A stretch of DNA of 64,000 nt from Hordeum vulgare subsp. vulgare (lineage: Eukaryota > Streptophyta > Magnoliopsida > Poales > Poaceae), in NCBI RefSeq assembly GCF_904849725.1, contig NC_058518.1, forward strand, positions 331,722,581 to 331,786,580. The letters run 5' to 3'. The notes beneath the pieces are model-generated. The model worked only from the letters and a program-made list of their open reading frames with translations. It was not told where the DNA came from and made no database searches. Each line of letters opens with the position of its first letter. Position 1 is the stretch's first letter. Position numbers and translations under genes: made by a program. Positions 47,772-59,011 of the stretch are shown piece after piece.

Positions 47772-47791
47772 GCTCCCCGGCAACGGCGCGA
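47772..47791 (-). other. Primer-binding site (tRNA-Asp type), element G
   Basis: The minus strand reads TCGCGCCGTTGCCGGGGAGC, a near-complete match to TGGCGCCGTTGCCGGGGATC. It lies 11 bases from the LTR end at 47803. A decayed second copy (TCACCGGTGGCAGA, 47721-47734) is about 58 bases further in. Confidence 0.85.
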
Positions 47792-47802
47792 GAAATTATT
47801 CT

Positions 47803-49007
47803 TGCTGTCTCTTGAGCTTGCGTTGGTTTTTCCCTTGAGAGGAAAGGGTGATGCAGCACAGTACCAATAAGTATTTCCCTCAGTTTGAGAAAAAAGGTAT
47901 CAATCCAGTAGGAGTATCAAGGCAAGTCTCCAAAGTACCTGCCAAAAAAACAGCAAACTTGCACCCAACGCTACAAAGGGTCAATCCCTTCATGATTGAT
48001 TGCAAGGTGAGATCTGAAGGCAGAAAGTGCAACAAAGCAAAAGTGTAGGGCTGAAAATATGATGTGAAGTAGACCCGGGGGCCATAGAGTTCACTAGAGG
48101 CTTCTCTCATGATAGCAAATATTACGGTGGGTGAACGAATTACTGTCGAGCAATTGATAGAACCGCGCAAAGTCATGACGATATCTAAGGCAATGATCAT
48201 ACATATAGGCATCACATCCGAGACAAGTAGACCGATACTTTCTGCATCTACTACCATTACTCCACACATCGACCGCTATCCAGCATGCATCTAGTGTATT
48301 GAGTTCATAACAAACAGAGTAACGCCTTAAGCAAGATGACATGATGTAGAGGGATAAATTCATGCAATAGATATAAACCCCGTCTTTCTGCCCTTGATGG
48401 AAACAACATGATGCGTGCCTCGCTACCCCTTCTGTCACTGGGTGAGAACACCGCACGGTATGAACCCAAAACCAAGCAGTTCTCCCATTGCAAGAACTGT
48501 GGATCAAGTTGGCCAAACAGAACCCACAACTCGAAGAGAATTACAAGGATGTGAAATCATGCATATAAGAGATCAGAAGAAACTCAAATGAGATTCCTAG
48601 ATAATCTGATCATAAATCCACAATTCATCGGATCTCGACAAACACATCGCAAAAGAGGATTACATCGGATAGATCTCCATGAAGATCATGGAGAACTTTG
48701 TATTGAAGATCGAAGCGAGAGAAGAAGTCATCTACCTACTAGCTATGGACCTGAAGGTCTGTGGTGAACTACTCACGCATCATCGGAGAGGCAATGGTGT
48801 TGATGAAGAAGCCCTCCGTGTCCGAATCCCCCTCCGGCAGGGCACCAGAACGTGCCCCAGATGGGATCTTGTGGAGGCAGAAGCTTGCAGCGGCGGAAAA
48901 GTATTTTCGTGGCTCTCTCCCGTGGTTTCAGATTTTTTGGGGATTTATAGGCGGAAGAAGTAGGGCAAAGGAGCCACGGGGGGCCCCACAAGCCTGCTAG
49001 GCGCCCC
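47803..49007 (-). repeat. 5' LTR of element G, part 1
   Basis: It begins TGCTGTCTCTTGAGC and matches the 3' LTR of G. A TATA-like CTATAAATC is at 48942-48950. It is interrupted at the target site GCCCC (49003-49007) by solo LTR K. Confidence 0.9.
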
Positions 49008-50375
49008 TGCTGCAGCACCAAAAGTCCTTCCTTGGCGCTAGGAATTCTTGTTGTTACTTCTCTGGTTTGCGTCGGTTTTTCCCTTGAAGAGGAAAGGGTG
49101 ATGCAGCACAGGAGCAGTAAGTATTTCCCTTAGTTTGAGAACCAAGGTATCGATCCAGAAAGAGGGCCTCGTCAAGTCCAGAGTACCTGCGCAAACACAA
49201 ACAAGCTTGCACCCAATGCTTCAAAGCGGTTGTCAATCCCTTCGAGATTGTTTGCAAAGTGAGATCTGAAGGCGGAAAGTGCAACGAAGTAAAAAGTGTA
49301 AGGCTGAAAATATGGTGTGGAGTAGACCCTGGGGGCCATAGTGTTCACTAGAGGCTTCTCTCATAATAGCAAATATCATGGTGGGTGAACAAATTACTGT
49401 CGAGCAATTGATAGAACCGCGCAAAGTCATGACGATATCTAAGGCAATGATCATACATATAGGCATCACGTCCGAGACAAGTAGACCGATACTTTCTGCA
49501 TCTACTACTATTAATCCACACATCGACCGCTATCCAGCATGCATCTAGTGTATTGAGTTCATGACGAACAGAGTAACGCCTTAAGCAAGATGACATGATG
49601 TAGAGGGATAATCTCGAACCAATGATGAAAACCCCATCTTTTTACCCTTGATGGCAACAACACGATGTGTGCCTCGCTACCCCTTCTATCATTGGGTGAG
49701 GTCACCGCACGGTATGAACCCAAAACCAAGCACTTCTCCCATTGCAAGAATCATAGATCTAGTTGGCCAGACAAAACCCACAACTCAAAGAGAATTACAA
49801 GGATACAAAATCATGCATAAGAGATATCAGAAGAAACTCAAATAAGATTCATAGATAATCTGATCATAAATCCACAGTTCATTGGATCTCAACAAACACA
49901 CCGGCAGGGAACCAGGACGTGCCCCAGATGGGATCTTGCCGAGACAGAAGCTTGCAGCGGCGGAAAAGTACTTTCGATGATCTCTAGATTTTTTGGGATT
50001 TTTAGGGAATTTATAGGCGCAACCCCTAGGCCAGGGGGCGCTCAGGGGGCCCACAATCCTGTGGGCCGCGGCCTACCCCCTGGCCGCGGGGTGGGGGCTT
50101 GCGGGGCCCCTGAGGCTCCCCTGCCTTGGCTCCCAAGATTCCTAATCTTCTTCCGTTCCAGAAAAAAACTTTTTGGGGATTTTCTTCCGTTTGGACTCCG
50201 TTTCAAAATCTCCTCTGAAAGGGGTCAAAAACATGGAAAAAATAGGAACTGGCACTTGGCACTGAGTTAATAAGTTAGTCCCAAAAAATATATAAAAGGC
50301 ATGCAAAACATCCAAAGTTTGACAAGATAATAGCATGAAACCATCAAAAATTATAGATACGTTGGAGACGTATCA
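49008..50375 (-). repeat. Nested solo LTR K
   Basis: A 1,368-bp LTR flanked by an exact 5-bp duplication GCCCC (49003-49007 and 50376-50380) inside the 5' LTR of G. It begins TGCTGCAGCACCAAAAG, the same extended end as H, and ends GAGACGTATCA. An internal deletion of about 190 bp joins ACACACC to GGCAGGG near 49902, at a shared CCG. There is no internal domain. Confidence 0.95.
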
Positions 50376-50380
50376 GCCCC

Positions 50381-50682
50381 CCGCCCCAGGCCGCGGCTAG
50401 GGGGCTTGTGGACTCCCCCGGGACCCTTTGCCTTGGTTCACAAGCTCCCTGCGTATCTTCTGTTCCGGAAAAAATCTTTTCGGAGGTTTTATTCCGTTTC
50501 GACTCCGTTTGATATTCTCCTCTGAAAAAGGTCAAAACACGGAAAAAAAACAGGAACTGGCACTTGGCACTAAGTTAATAAGTTACTCCCAAAAATATAT
50601 AAAATGCATACAAAACATCCAAAGTTTGACAAGATAATAGCATGGAACCATAAAAAATTATAGATACGTTGGAGACGTATTA
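50381..50682 (-). repeat. 5' LTR of element G, part 2
   Basis: It continues the LTR after K and ends GAGACGTATTA (CA changed to TA), followed by the duplication GTCCC at 50683-50687. Confidence 0.9.
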
Positions 50683-50687
50683 GTCCC

Positions 50688-51635
50688 CTAGAGTCATGTC
50701 CATATGTGCTTTAGGCACTGTGCCAGGGAGGCCCAATAGTATTTGCACACAATCAAACGACCCAAAAGCAGATATATTTTTCGCATCCAATGGGATTGGT
50801 TGGAGTTCATGCAAGCTATCAAATGCACCACGAGTCGATGCATGATGTTTGGGGTAGTTAAATCAACAATGATCGATGAGCACATTTTGACAACTAAGAT
50901 CATGTAAGTTTTATTCTTGATATAATGATAATAGCATAGCATTACTTACATTCAGAAAATAAATGACTTGTTATCTCCTAATAAGGTATTACCGAGCGTG
51001 CGTAGAAACAAAAAATGACATGAAAAGGAGAGGGTGATGCCGATGCAACGGTGGACTATGAGACATGTGGAAGAATAATACTCACAATGCACGTGTGCCC
51101 CTTGGTGGTTGTGCTCTAGAAACTTAAAGGCGGCTAGTGTTGCTCGCCTCTTCTTGATCGCCGCAGGTCTACTCCATATGTAGTGCCCTTAGGCCATGGA
51201 GGCATGATGGATCTCAGTCCTTGCAGGCGGGATGGCTCCAGCTCCTTTTTGTGTCTTTTTGTGTTTGTTTAGCGTTTGTGTCCTGCTCAGAAAGGCGAGG
51301 TAGTGGAGTCTCCCTGAAGATAGGATAATGTTCTTGTCGTCTAGCCCCCGTCCCAATAGTGCATCTAGCCTTGTCGGTGGGCGTGTGGAGGTGTGTCTGC
51401 TGCGGATCTCGTGGGATTCAGTCGGCGTTTGTCTTTGGTGCATCTGCTTGGATCAAGTCTTCGTTTGTTTGCGTCTATGTGTATATAGGTTGGATCCGTC
51501 TGATCCACATTTCTTTTCATCGGTGACGGTTGTTGTTCTGGTGTGCTGGTCCTATGGGGCCTTAGCATGATGACTTTCCAACTATGTGCTACAACAAGTT
51601 TGTTCGGCTCCGATGAAGCAGGGCCGATGATTGAG
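50688..51635. other. Unassigned sequence right of element G
   Basis: This continues the segment that ends at 32733. Several open frames exist on both strands but none resembles a known protein. TACAACAAGTTTGTTCGGCT near 51590 reminds me of sequence found in other grass repeats, without a firm assignment. Confidence 0.45.
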
Positions 51636-53435
51636 GTGCAGGATCCTAAGTATGTCTAGAGGGGGGTGATTAGACTACTTGACCAGATAAAAACTTATCC
51701 TTTTCTCAATTTTAGTTGTGGGTAAGTTTTAACAATTGTTGTAAGTCAAGCACACCCTACACATGCAATTCTAAGAATCTAGCAGCAGAAAGTAATAACA
51801 TGCACATGTAAAAAGAGGGTAGGGATAGCAAGATCAAACGCAAAGGTTCACATGACAAATTTTGGGGTGGTTCCGACAGGTGGTGCTATCGTACATCCAC
51901 GTTGATGGAGACTTTAACCCATGGAGGGTGACGGCCGTGCGAGTCCACAAAGGGCTCAACCCACGAAGGTTCCATGGAGAAGCAACCTTTTCTATTCCAC
52001 CATGGCTTACGTCCATGAAGGACTAGCCTCACTCGGGGTAGATCTTCACAAAGTTGGCGATCTCCTTGCCTTACAAACTTTTTAGTTCAACTCCACAATA
52101 CGAAGTAGGAGGCTCTCAAGCGAAACCTAACCAATCTAGGAGGCACCACCCTTCAAAAGGTAATAGATGCGGTAGTACGATAAACTCCTTGCTCTTGTGA
52201 TTCAAACAATAGTCTCCTCAACACTCAATCGTACTCTCACAGATTTAGCATGGGTAGAAGAGATACTGGGTGGAAAGCAACTTGAGGAGGCTAGAGATCA
52301 AGTTTCAAATGGATGGATTGGAATATCTTGATCTCAACACATGAGTAGGTGGCTCTCTCAGAAAAATGGACATGGCAAGTGTATGTGTGATTTGAGTGCT
52401 TCCTGTGTGAATGAGAGGTGGTGGATGGTTATATATAGGCATCTTGAATAATCCAACTGTTACAACATTATTGCCAACTCACTGAAACCGAAGTGAATCT
52501 CGGTGGCACCGACTTGTACAAAATGTGGCAACTTTTTCATTCTCGGTGAGACCGATATAGGAATCTCGGTAGTACGGATATGGGTGACCTAGGATAGTTT
52601 CCAAATCTCGGTGGGACCGATTTCAAAACTCGGAATTTCTAATTCTTGAAAATGACATACCAGAAACTTGGTCACTAATTTCGATGGCACCGATAGGAAT
52701 GTTGGTGGTACCGAGAATCTAGGGTTTGGCATAGGTTCTGTCTGGTGGAAAATCAGTATGGCCAAATGGAAATTCTTGGTGGCACCTATTTTGATGTTTA
52801 GGCTTTGTACGGAGAACTTTCTGAGAGAATGGATGAGTTTTTTTGGTGGCTATCTCTAAGCACTTGAGCAACCAATTCATCATAGATACCTCATCCCCTT
52901 TTAATAGTATAGGCTTTCCTATGGACTCAAATGTGATTTCTCACAAGTAGAAAATGTAGAGTCTTGTAGCTTGAAGCTTGGCCAATCCTATTCATTTCCT
53001 TGTACCCACAGGTTCTCCTCACAATCCTTAGCCAATGCATATTTGAACGTTTGTGAACTAACTAGATAAGATCATTAGTTCAAGGACACATATGTTATTA
53101 TTAATTACCAAAACCACTGATGGTACTGTAGTTATGCACAATATTGCTGGAAAAAGAATCATTCGTGACAGAAAAAGAGGAACCTCTTTCATCGATGATA
53201 CCACCCTGGCTGCAGAAACCTTTCCAAAATCAATTTCTCTTGAGATCATCATCATATGATGCTGGAACATATGGATACAATTAAATGGAAAGATTTTCAA
53301 AAGAGAAGCTCAAAATATGGGTTCTTGGATATTTTCTTATGTAAAAAAGAATTGACTTTGCTGAAATACATGGTGAAAAATAAAAATCAAGATATTTTAA
53401 AGGATTGGATTGCATCCAATCTTTAGAGTACTTTT
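51636..53435. repeat. Unclassified repeat with CTCGGTGG-ACCGA motifs
   Basis: From about 51640 the sequence (TCTAGAGGGGGGTGATTAG, later GGTGGTGCTATCGTACATCC) looks like a high-copy non-coding grass repeat, recognised from memory. A TATA-like TATATATAG lies near 52431. Six imperfect copies of CTCGGTGGNACCGAT lie at 52499-52715. I see no ORF, LTR ends or transposase, so the class is open. Confidence 0.5.
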
Positions 53436-54626
53436 TGTTGGAAATATGCCCTAGAGGCAATAATAAAGTGGTTATTATTATATTTCCTTGTTCATGATAA
53501 TTGTCTATTATTCATGCTATAATTGTATTAACCGAAAATCGTAATACATGTGTGAATACATAGACCACAACATGTCCCTAGTGAGCCTCTAGTTGGCTAG
53601 CTCGTTCATCAATAGATGGCCATGGTTTCCTGATCATAGACATTGGATGTCATTGATAACAGGATCACATCATTAGGAGAATGATGTGATGGACAAGAGC
53701 CAATCCTAAGCATAGCACAAGATTGTGTAGTCCGTCTGCTAAAGCTTTTCTAATGTCAAGTATCATTTCCTTAGACCACGAGATTGTACAACTCCCGGAT
53801 ACCGTAGGAGTGCTTTGAATGTATCAAACGTCACAACGTAACTGGGTGATTATAAAGGTGCACTACAGGTATCTCCGAAAGTGTCTGTTGGGTTGGTACG
53901 AATCGAGACTGGGATTTGTCGCTCCGTGTGACGGAGAGGTATCTCTGGGCCCACTTGGTAATGCGTCATCATAATGAGCTCAACGTGACTAAAGAGTTAG
54001 ACACGGGATGATGTGTTACAAAACGAGTAAAGAGACTTGCCGGTAACGAGATTGAACAAGGTATAGGGATACCGAGGACCGAATCTCGGGCAAGTATCAT
54101 AACGGTAGACAAAGGGAATTGCATACGACATTGCTTGAATCCCCAACATCGTCGTTCATCCGATGAGATCATCATGGAACATGTGGGAGCCAATATGGGT
54201 ATCGAGATCCCGCTGTTGGTTATTTATCGGAGAGGTGTCTCGGTCATGTCAGCATGGTTCCCGAACCCGTAGGGTCTACACACTTAAGGTTCGATGATGC
54301 TAGAGTTGTAATGGGAATAATGAATGGTTACCAAAGGTTGTTCGGAGTCCCGGATGATTTCCTGGACGTCACGAGGAGCTACGGAATGGTCCGGAGCTAA
54401 AGATTTATAGATAGGAAGTCGAGTTTCGGTCACCGGAAAGGTTCCGGGGTATATCGGTATTGTACTGGGACGACCGAAAGGATATCGGAGGCCCACCAGG
54501 AGGGCCACCAGCTCTGGAGGGCCACAAGGGACAAAATAAGGTGGGAGCCAGCCACCTACGTGAGCTGGCTCGGCCGACCAGGGCCCATGGGGCGCCTAGG
54601 GCTGGGAATCCTAGGGCGATGGTGGC
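53436..54626 (+). repeat. Truncated Ty1/Copia LTR (BARE/WIS/Angela-like)
   Basis: It begins TGTTGGAAATATGCCCTAG at 53436 and follows the LTR sequence for 1,191 bp until element J starts at 54627. The remaining 580 or so bases, including the promoter, do not reappear after J. The opposite strand of this piece matches the two LTRs at 1137-4801. Confidence 0.92.
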
Positions 54627-56276
54627 TGATACGTCTCAAACGTATCTATAATTTTTGATGGTTTCATGTTGTTATCTTGTCATCTTTGGATGTTTTATGC
54701 ACCTTTAATATCTTTTGGGGGCTAACTTATTAATTCTGTGCCAAGTGCCAGTTCCTGTTTTTTCTGTGTTTTTGGCTCTTTTCAGATCTGATTTTGGAAC
54801 GGAGTCCAAACGAAATAAAATCGCCGAAATAATTTTTTCCAGAACGGAAGAAGATCAGGGGGCTTGAGGGCCAAGGCACGAGAGCTACACGGGGGGCACT
54901 GGCCCTGTAGCCGCCACCAGGGGCGGTGGCTACCAGGCTTGTGGACTCCGTGGCGCCCCCCTGACCTAGCTCCTTCGCCTATGTATTCCCTAAAATACAG
55001 AAAAAAAATAGGGGAATCCACGAAAACACTTTTCCGCCGCCGCAAGCTTCCGTTTCTGCGAGATCTCATCTGGAGACCCTTCCCGGTGCCCTGCCGGAGG
55101 GGACTTTGGAGTTGCAGGGCTTCTACATCAACATCATCGCCCCTTCAATGACTCGTGAGTAGTTCACTTCAGACCTACGGGTTCGTAGTTAGTAGCTAGA
55201 TGGCTTCTTCTCTCTCTTGGATCCTCAATACAAAGTTCTCCATGATCTTCATGGAGATCTATCCGATGTAATCCTCTTTGGCGGTGTGTTTGTCGAGATC
55301 CGATGAATTGTGGATTTGTGATCAGATTATCTATGATATATATTTGAGTCTTTGCTGATATCTTATATGCATGATTTGATATCCTTGCAAGTCTCTACGA
55401 GTCTTGGGTTTTGTTTGGCCTACTAGATCTTTGATTCTTGCAATGGGAGAAGTGCTTGGTTTTGGGTTCATATCGTGTGGTGACCTTTCCCAGTGACAGA
55501 AGGGGCAGCAAGGCACGCATCGTGTTATTGCCATCAAGGGTAACAATATGGGCTTTTATCGTAGATATGAGATTGTCCATCTACATCATGTCATCTTGCT
55601 TAAGGCGTTACTCTATTCTTTTGGACTTAATACACTATATGCATGTTGGATAGCGGTCGACATGTGGAGTAATAGTAGTAGATGCAGAAAGTATTGGTCT
55701 ACTTGTTTTGGACGTGATGCCAATAGATTTAATCATTTCCATAGATAACGTCACGACTTTACGCGGTTCTATCAATTGCTCGACAGTAATTCGTTCACCC
55801 ACTGTCTACTTGCTTCCATGAGAGAAGCCACTAGTGAACACTATGGCCCTCGGGTCTATTCACACCTATCGTTTCCACTTTCGCTTTTACTTTGCTTTGT
55901 TACTTTGTTGCTTTCAGTTCTCACTTGGCAAACAATCTATAAGGGATTGACAACCCCTTCATAGCGTTGGGTGCAAGCTCTTTGTGTTTGTGCACGTACT
56001 TGTGATAATCCTTCACTGGATCGATACCTTGGTTCTCAAAACTGAGGGAAATACTTACCACCGCTGTGCTACATCACCCTTTCCGCTTCGAGGGAACAAC
56101 AACGCAAGGCTCCAAGGCCACGGGGGAATCCTTTGCATATTTGCCAAGGAAGTCCCTAAAGGCGTAGCCGTAGTAGAAGGATTCCTAGTGCCGTTGCTGA
56201 GGAGTATCAAGACAAGAATAGTCTCCCGTCAGCACGTGTTTCTGGCGTCGTTGGAAGGTCTTTTGTTGCAGTACTT
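54627..56276 (+). repeat. 5' LTR of element J
   Basis: It starts TGATACGTCTCAAACGTATC. The 3' end is decayed (GTTGCAGTACTT where a GTAGCA-like end is expected). The TATA-like box reads CTATGTATTC (54979-54988), while the 3' LTR has CTATATATTC. Two primer-site-like copies are inside the LTR at 56186-56203 and 56243-56260. Confidence 0.88.
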
Positions 56277-56277
56277 C

Positions 56278-56297
56278 CAGCACCGTTGCCGGGGAAG
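56278..56297 (+). other. Primer-binding site (tRNA-Asp type), element J
   Basis: CAGCACCGTTGCCGGGGAAG matches TGGCGCCGTTGCCGGGGATC at most positions, directly after the LTR. It is the third primer-site-like copy in about 110 bases. Confidence 0.75.
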
Positions 56298-56543
56298 GAA
56301 AGATCTATCCAAGTAGGTGTCACAAACTCATCTCTTGCATTTACCTTTTTTGCCAGTTGCCTCTCGTTTTCCTCTCCCCCACTTCACATTTGTCATTTTC
56401 ATTTGCCTTTCTCCTTTGCCGTTTTCATTTGCCTTTTTCATTTGCCTTTTTTGTTCGCCCTTTTCTCTCGCTTGCTTTCTGTTCGCTTGTGTGCCATGTT
56501 CCTTCAATATGCTTGCATCTTCGCTTGCTGAAAATCTAGTGAT

Positions 56544-57125
56544 ATGGATCCTCATCCACTTGCTAATCTCTTTAAGAGATCCAATTATGTTGATCCAATT
56601 GCTAGTGAGTTAAGTGCACTTAACTATCTTTATGGAGTTTTGCTTGAGATGCGTGAATCTGAAAACTGTGAGGAAGAAATTTATGAAGAGATTCACGAGG
56701 GCTCCTTGGATGAAAAGCATGATTGCAATGGTTTCATTATAAATTCTATTAGTGACAATCATGCTAAGAATATGCAAAACCCTACGCTTGGGGATGCTAG
56801 TTTTGCTATGTCCCCTACTTGTTGCAATAATCATGATTGGGGTGATGATCTTTCTTATGATCTTGAAAATTTGTTCAAGCCACATGATGATTATGATATT
56901 TGCAACAATATTGAAAGTGAGTTTGGAGAAGTCATGACTTTAGTTCATGATAATCCCACTATTTTTGAAGAGCGTCAACTTTGCATGCCTGTGGATTATG
57001 AAAAGAATATCCTATGGGATAGCTATATTGTTGAATTCGAATATGATCCCACATGTAATTGTTGTGAGAGAGGAAAATATTTTGGTAGAAATTTCATGTT
57101 ACCAAATTATCTGTCGTTATGTTGA
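56544..57125 (+). CDS. Unknown acidic ORF of non-autonomous element J
   Basis: A 193-codon open frame starting MDPHPLANLFKRSNYVDPIA. It is acidic (ENCEEEIYEEIHEG; EFGEVMTLVHDNPTIFEE) and ends with a cysteine-rich piece, CNCCERGKYFGRNF. I see no gag core, protease active site, RT motif, signal peptide or membrane segment. It stands between the primer site and the post-ORF motif, where C, D and E have gag-protease. It may be a replaced or highly derived gag, or a captured sequence. The frame has no stop, which could mean recent spread or selection. The function is unknown. Confidence 0.6.
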   Translation: MDPHPLANLFKRSNYVDPIASELSALNYLYGVLLEMRESENCEEEIYEEIHEGSLDEKHDCNGFIINSISDNHAKNMQNPTLGDASFAMSPTCCNNHDWGDDLSYDLENLFKPHDDYDICNNIESEFGEVMTLVHDNPTIFEERQLCMPVDYEKNILWDSYIVEFEYDPTCNCCERGKYFGRNFMLPNYLSLC

Positions 57126-57245
57126 GATTGGTATTGTCTCTTTCTTCTTCCTTGCATTTGGTAACTATTGGTTGTCTTGCCAATTTGTTTCCCTATAAAT
57201 TGCCTATGCATAGGAAGTATGTTAGACTTAGATTCCATCACCTTT

Positions 57246-57294
57246 TGCCTAGCTAAGGGCGTTAAACAATAGCGCTTGTTGGGAGGCAACCAAC
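57246..57294 (+). other. Conserved post-ORF motif, element J
   Basis: CTAAGGGCGTTAAACAATAG is followed by CGCTTGTTGGGAGGCAACCA. One C of the usual CCC is missing, which weakens the TTGGG/CCCAA stem. It lies about 120 bases after the ORF stop. Confidence 0.75.
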
Positions 57295-57879
57295 AAATCT
57301 ATCTTTTTTATTTCTGTTTTGTGTTTTCCACACTTTCATAATTCTATTATGATTGTGTTTTTTGTGTTTCTTTTGCGTTTGTGCCAAGTAAAACCGTTAT
57401 GATTAGTCTTGGGGATGATCGTTTGGTCATGCTGGAAAAGACAAAAACTTTCTGCTCACGAAAATAATTTTCATTTTTTTCTGTAAGAGCTTTTGAGTTG
57501 ATTCTTTTGTCTGCTGATTGCTACGCAAATTCGTCAGACTGTCGTAATTTTTCAGAATTGTTGAAGTACGAGAAGTTTGCAAAGTATACAGATTGCTACA
57601 GACTTGTCTGCTGTTAACAGATTCTGTTTTTGTTGTGTTGGCTGCTTATTTTGATGAAACTATGGATAGTATCGTGGGTATTAGACATGTAAGATTGAAA
57701 ATACAGTAACCCAACATCAACATAAGTAGAATTTAAGTTTGCTACAGTATCTAAGGAAGTGGTGGTTTGCTTTCTTATACTAATGTTATCACGATTTTCT
57801 GTTTAAGTTTCGTGTTGTGAAGTTTTCAAGTTTTGGGTGAAGTTCTTATGGACAAAGAGATAAAGAGTGGCAAGAGCTC

Positions 57880-57963
57880 AAGCTTGGGGATGCCCAAGGC
57901 ACCCAAGAGATTCAAGGATGCCATAAAAGCCTAAGCTTGGGGATGCCCCGGAAAGGCATCCCC
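57880..57963 (+). other. Two internal polypurine-tract copies and hairpin, element J
   Basis: AAGCTTGGGGATGCC occurs at 57880-57894 and 57933-57947; the tract at the LTR (59905-59919) has the same first 14 bases. The second copy forms the left arm of a stem: GGGGATGCC (57939-57947), loop CCGGAAA, GGCATCCCC (57955-57963). Confidence 0.85.
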
Positions 57964-59011
57964 TCTTTCGTCATCAATCCATCGGTAACGTTACTTGGGG
58001 CTATATTTTTATTCACCACATGTTATGTGTTTTGCTTGGAGAGTCTTGTATCGTAGGAGTCTTTTATTTTTTTTGTCACAACCATCCTTGATGCACACCT
58101 AGAGAGAGAGACATGCACTCACCGTGATTTTGTCGAGCTTCACTTATATCCTTTGGTAGACAATTCAGCTCACATGTGATTCACTTATATTTTTTGAGCT
58201 AGTTGATTTTGCTCTATGTTCTTCACTTATATCTTTTATAGCACGGCGGTGCGTGGCTTGGTAGTCCATGCTTTGAAAGTGGTCTCAAAAGGGGTAGTTA
58301 TTCAAAGGGATATGAAAACTTCCACCTTCATGTGCATTGAATAGTTAGAGAAGTCTGATTCATCTCAGTTAGTTTTGAGTTGTGGTTGTGGTAATATTGA
58401 AGTTATGCTAGTAAGGTGTTGTGGATCTAGAAATACTTGTGTTGAAGTTAGTGATTCCCATAGCATGCACGTATGGTGAACCGCTATGTGATGAAATCTG
58501 AGCATGATTAGTCTATTGATTGTCATCCTTTGTGTGGCGGTCGGGATCGCGCGATGGTTTATACCTACCAACCCTTCCCCTAGGAGTATGCGTTGAATGC
58601 TTTGTTTCGATTACTACTAAAACTTTTGCAACAAGTATATGAGTTCTTCATGACTAATGTTGAGTCCATGGTTTAGATGCACTTTCACCTTCCACCATCA
58701 CTATCTTCTTAGTGTCGTGCAACTTTCGCGGGTGCACAAAACCCCCCATTAACCTCCTCAAAACAGCCACCATACCTACCTACTATGGCTTTTTCAAAGT
58801 CATTCCGAGATATATTGCCATGCAACTACCACCGTGACATGTGCCACCACTTCTACATTGCCATTGCATGATTGTAAGATAGCTAGCATGATGTTTCCAT
58901 TAATGTCTATGGCATGCTAGATCATTGTCACGGTACACTACCGAAGGCATTCCATATAGAGTCATCTTGCTCTAAGTTTTGAGTTGAAAGTGTGATGATC
59001 ATCATTGATGG

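Larger units (their letters stand above)
32734..50682 (-). mobile_element. Athila-like Gypsy element G carrying three nested insertions
   Basis: Outer element with target duplication GTCCC at 32729-32733 and 50683-50687. Its 3' LTR is 32734-33263 plus 41350-42297, split by element C. Its interior starts at 42298 and contains the remains of element H. Its primer site is 47772-47791, and its 5' LTR is 47803-49007 plus 50381-50682, split by solo LTR K. Both LTRs share features that H, C and K lack (for example AGTATCAAGGCAAGTCT near the 3' end), which pairs them. Reassembled LTR lengths are 1,478 and 1,507 bp. Confidence 0.9.

Noticed and set aside
51189..51570. Overlapping open frames on both strands (80-84 codons) as genes
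   Set aside because: Both strands are open over the same GC-rich stretch and neither resembles a protein; chance frames are more likely.
52499..52715. CRISPR-like array
   Set aside because: Repeats are short and degenerate, spacing is irregular, and the DNA is clearly plant.
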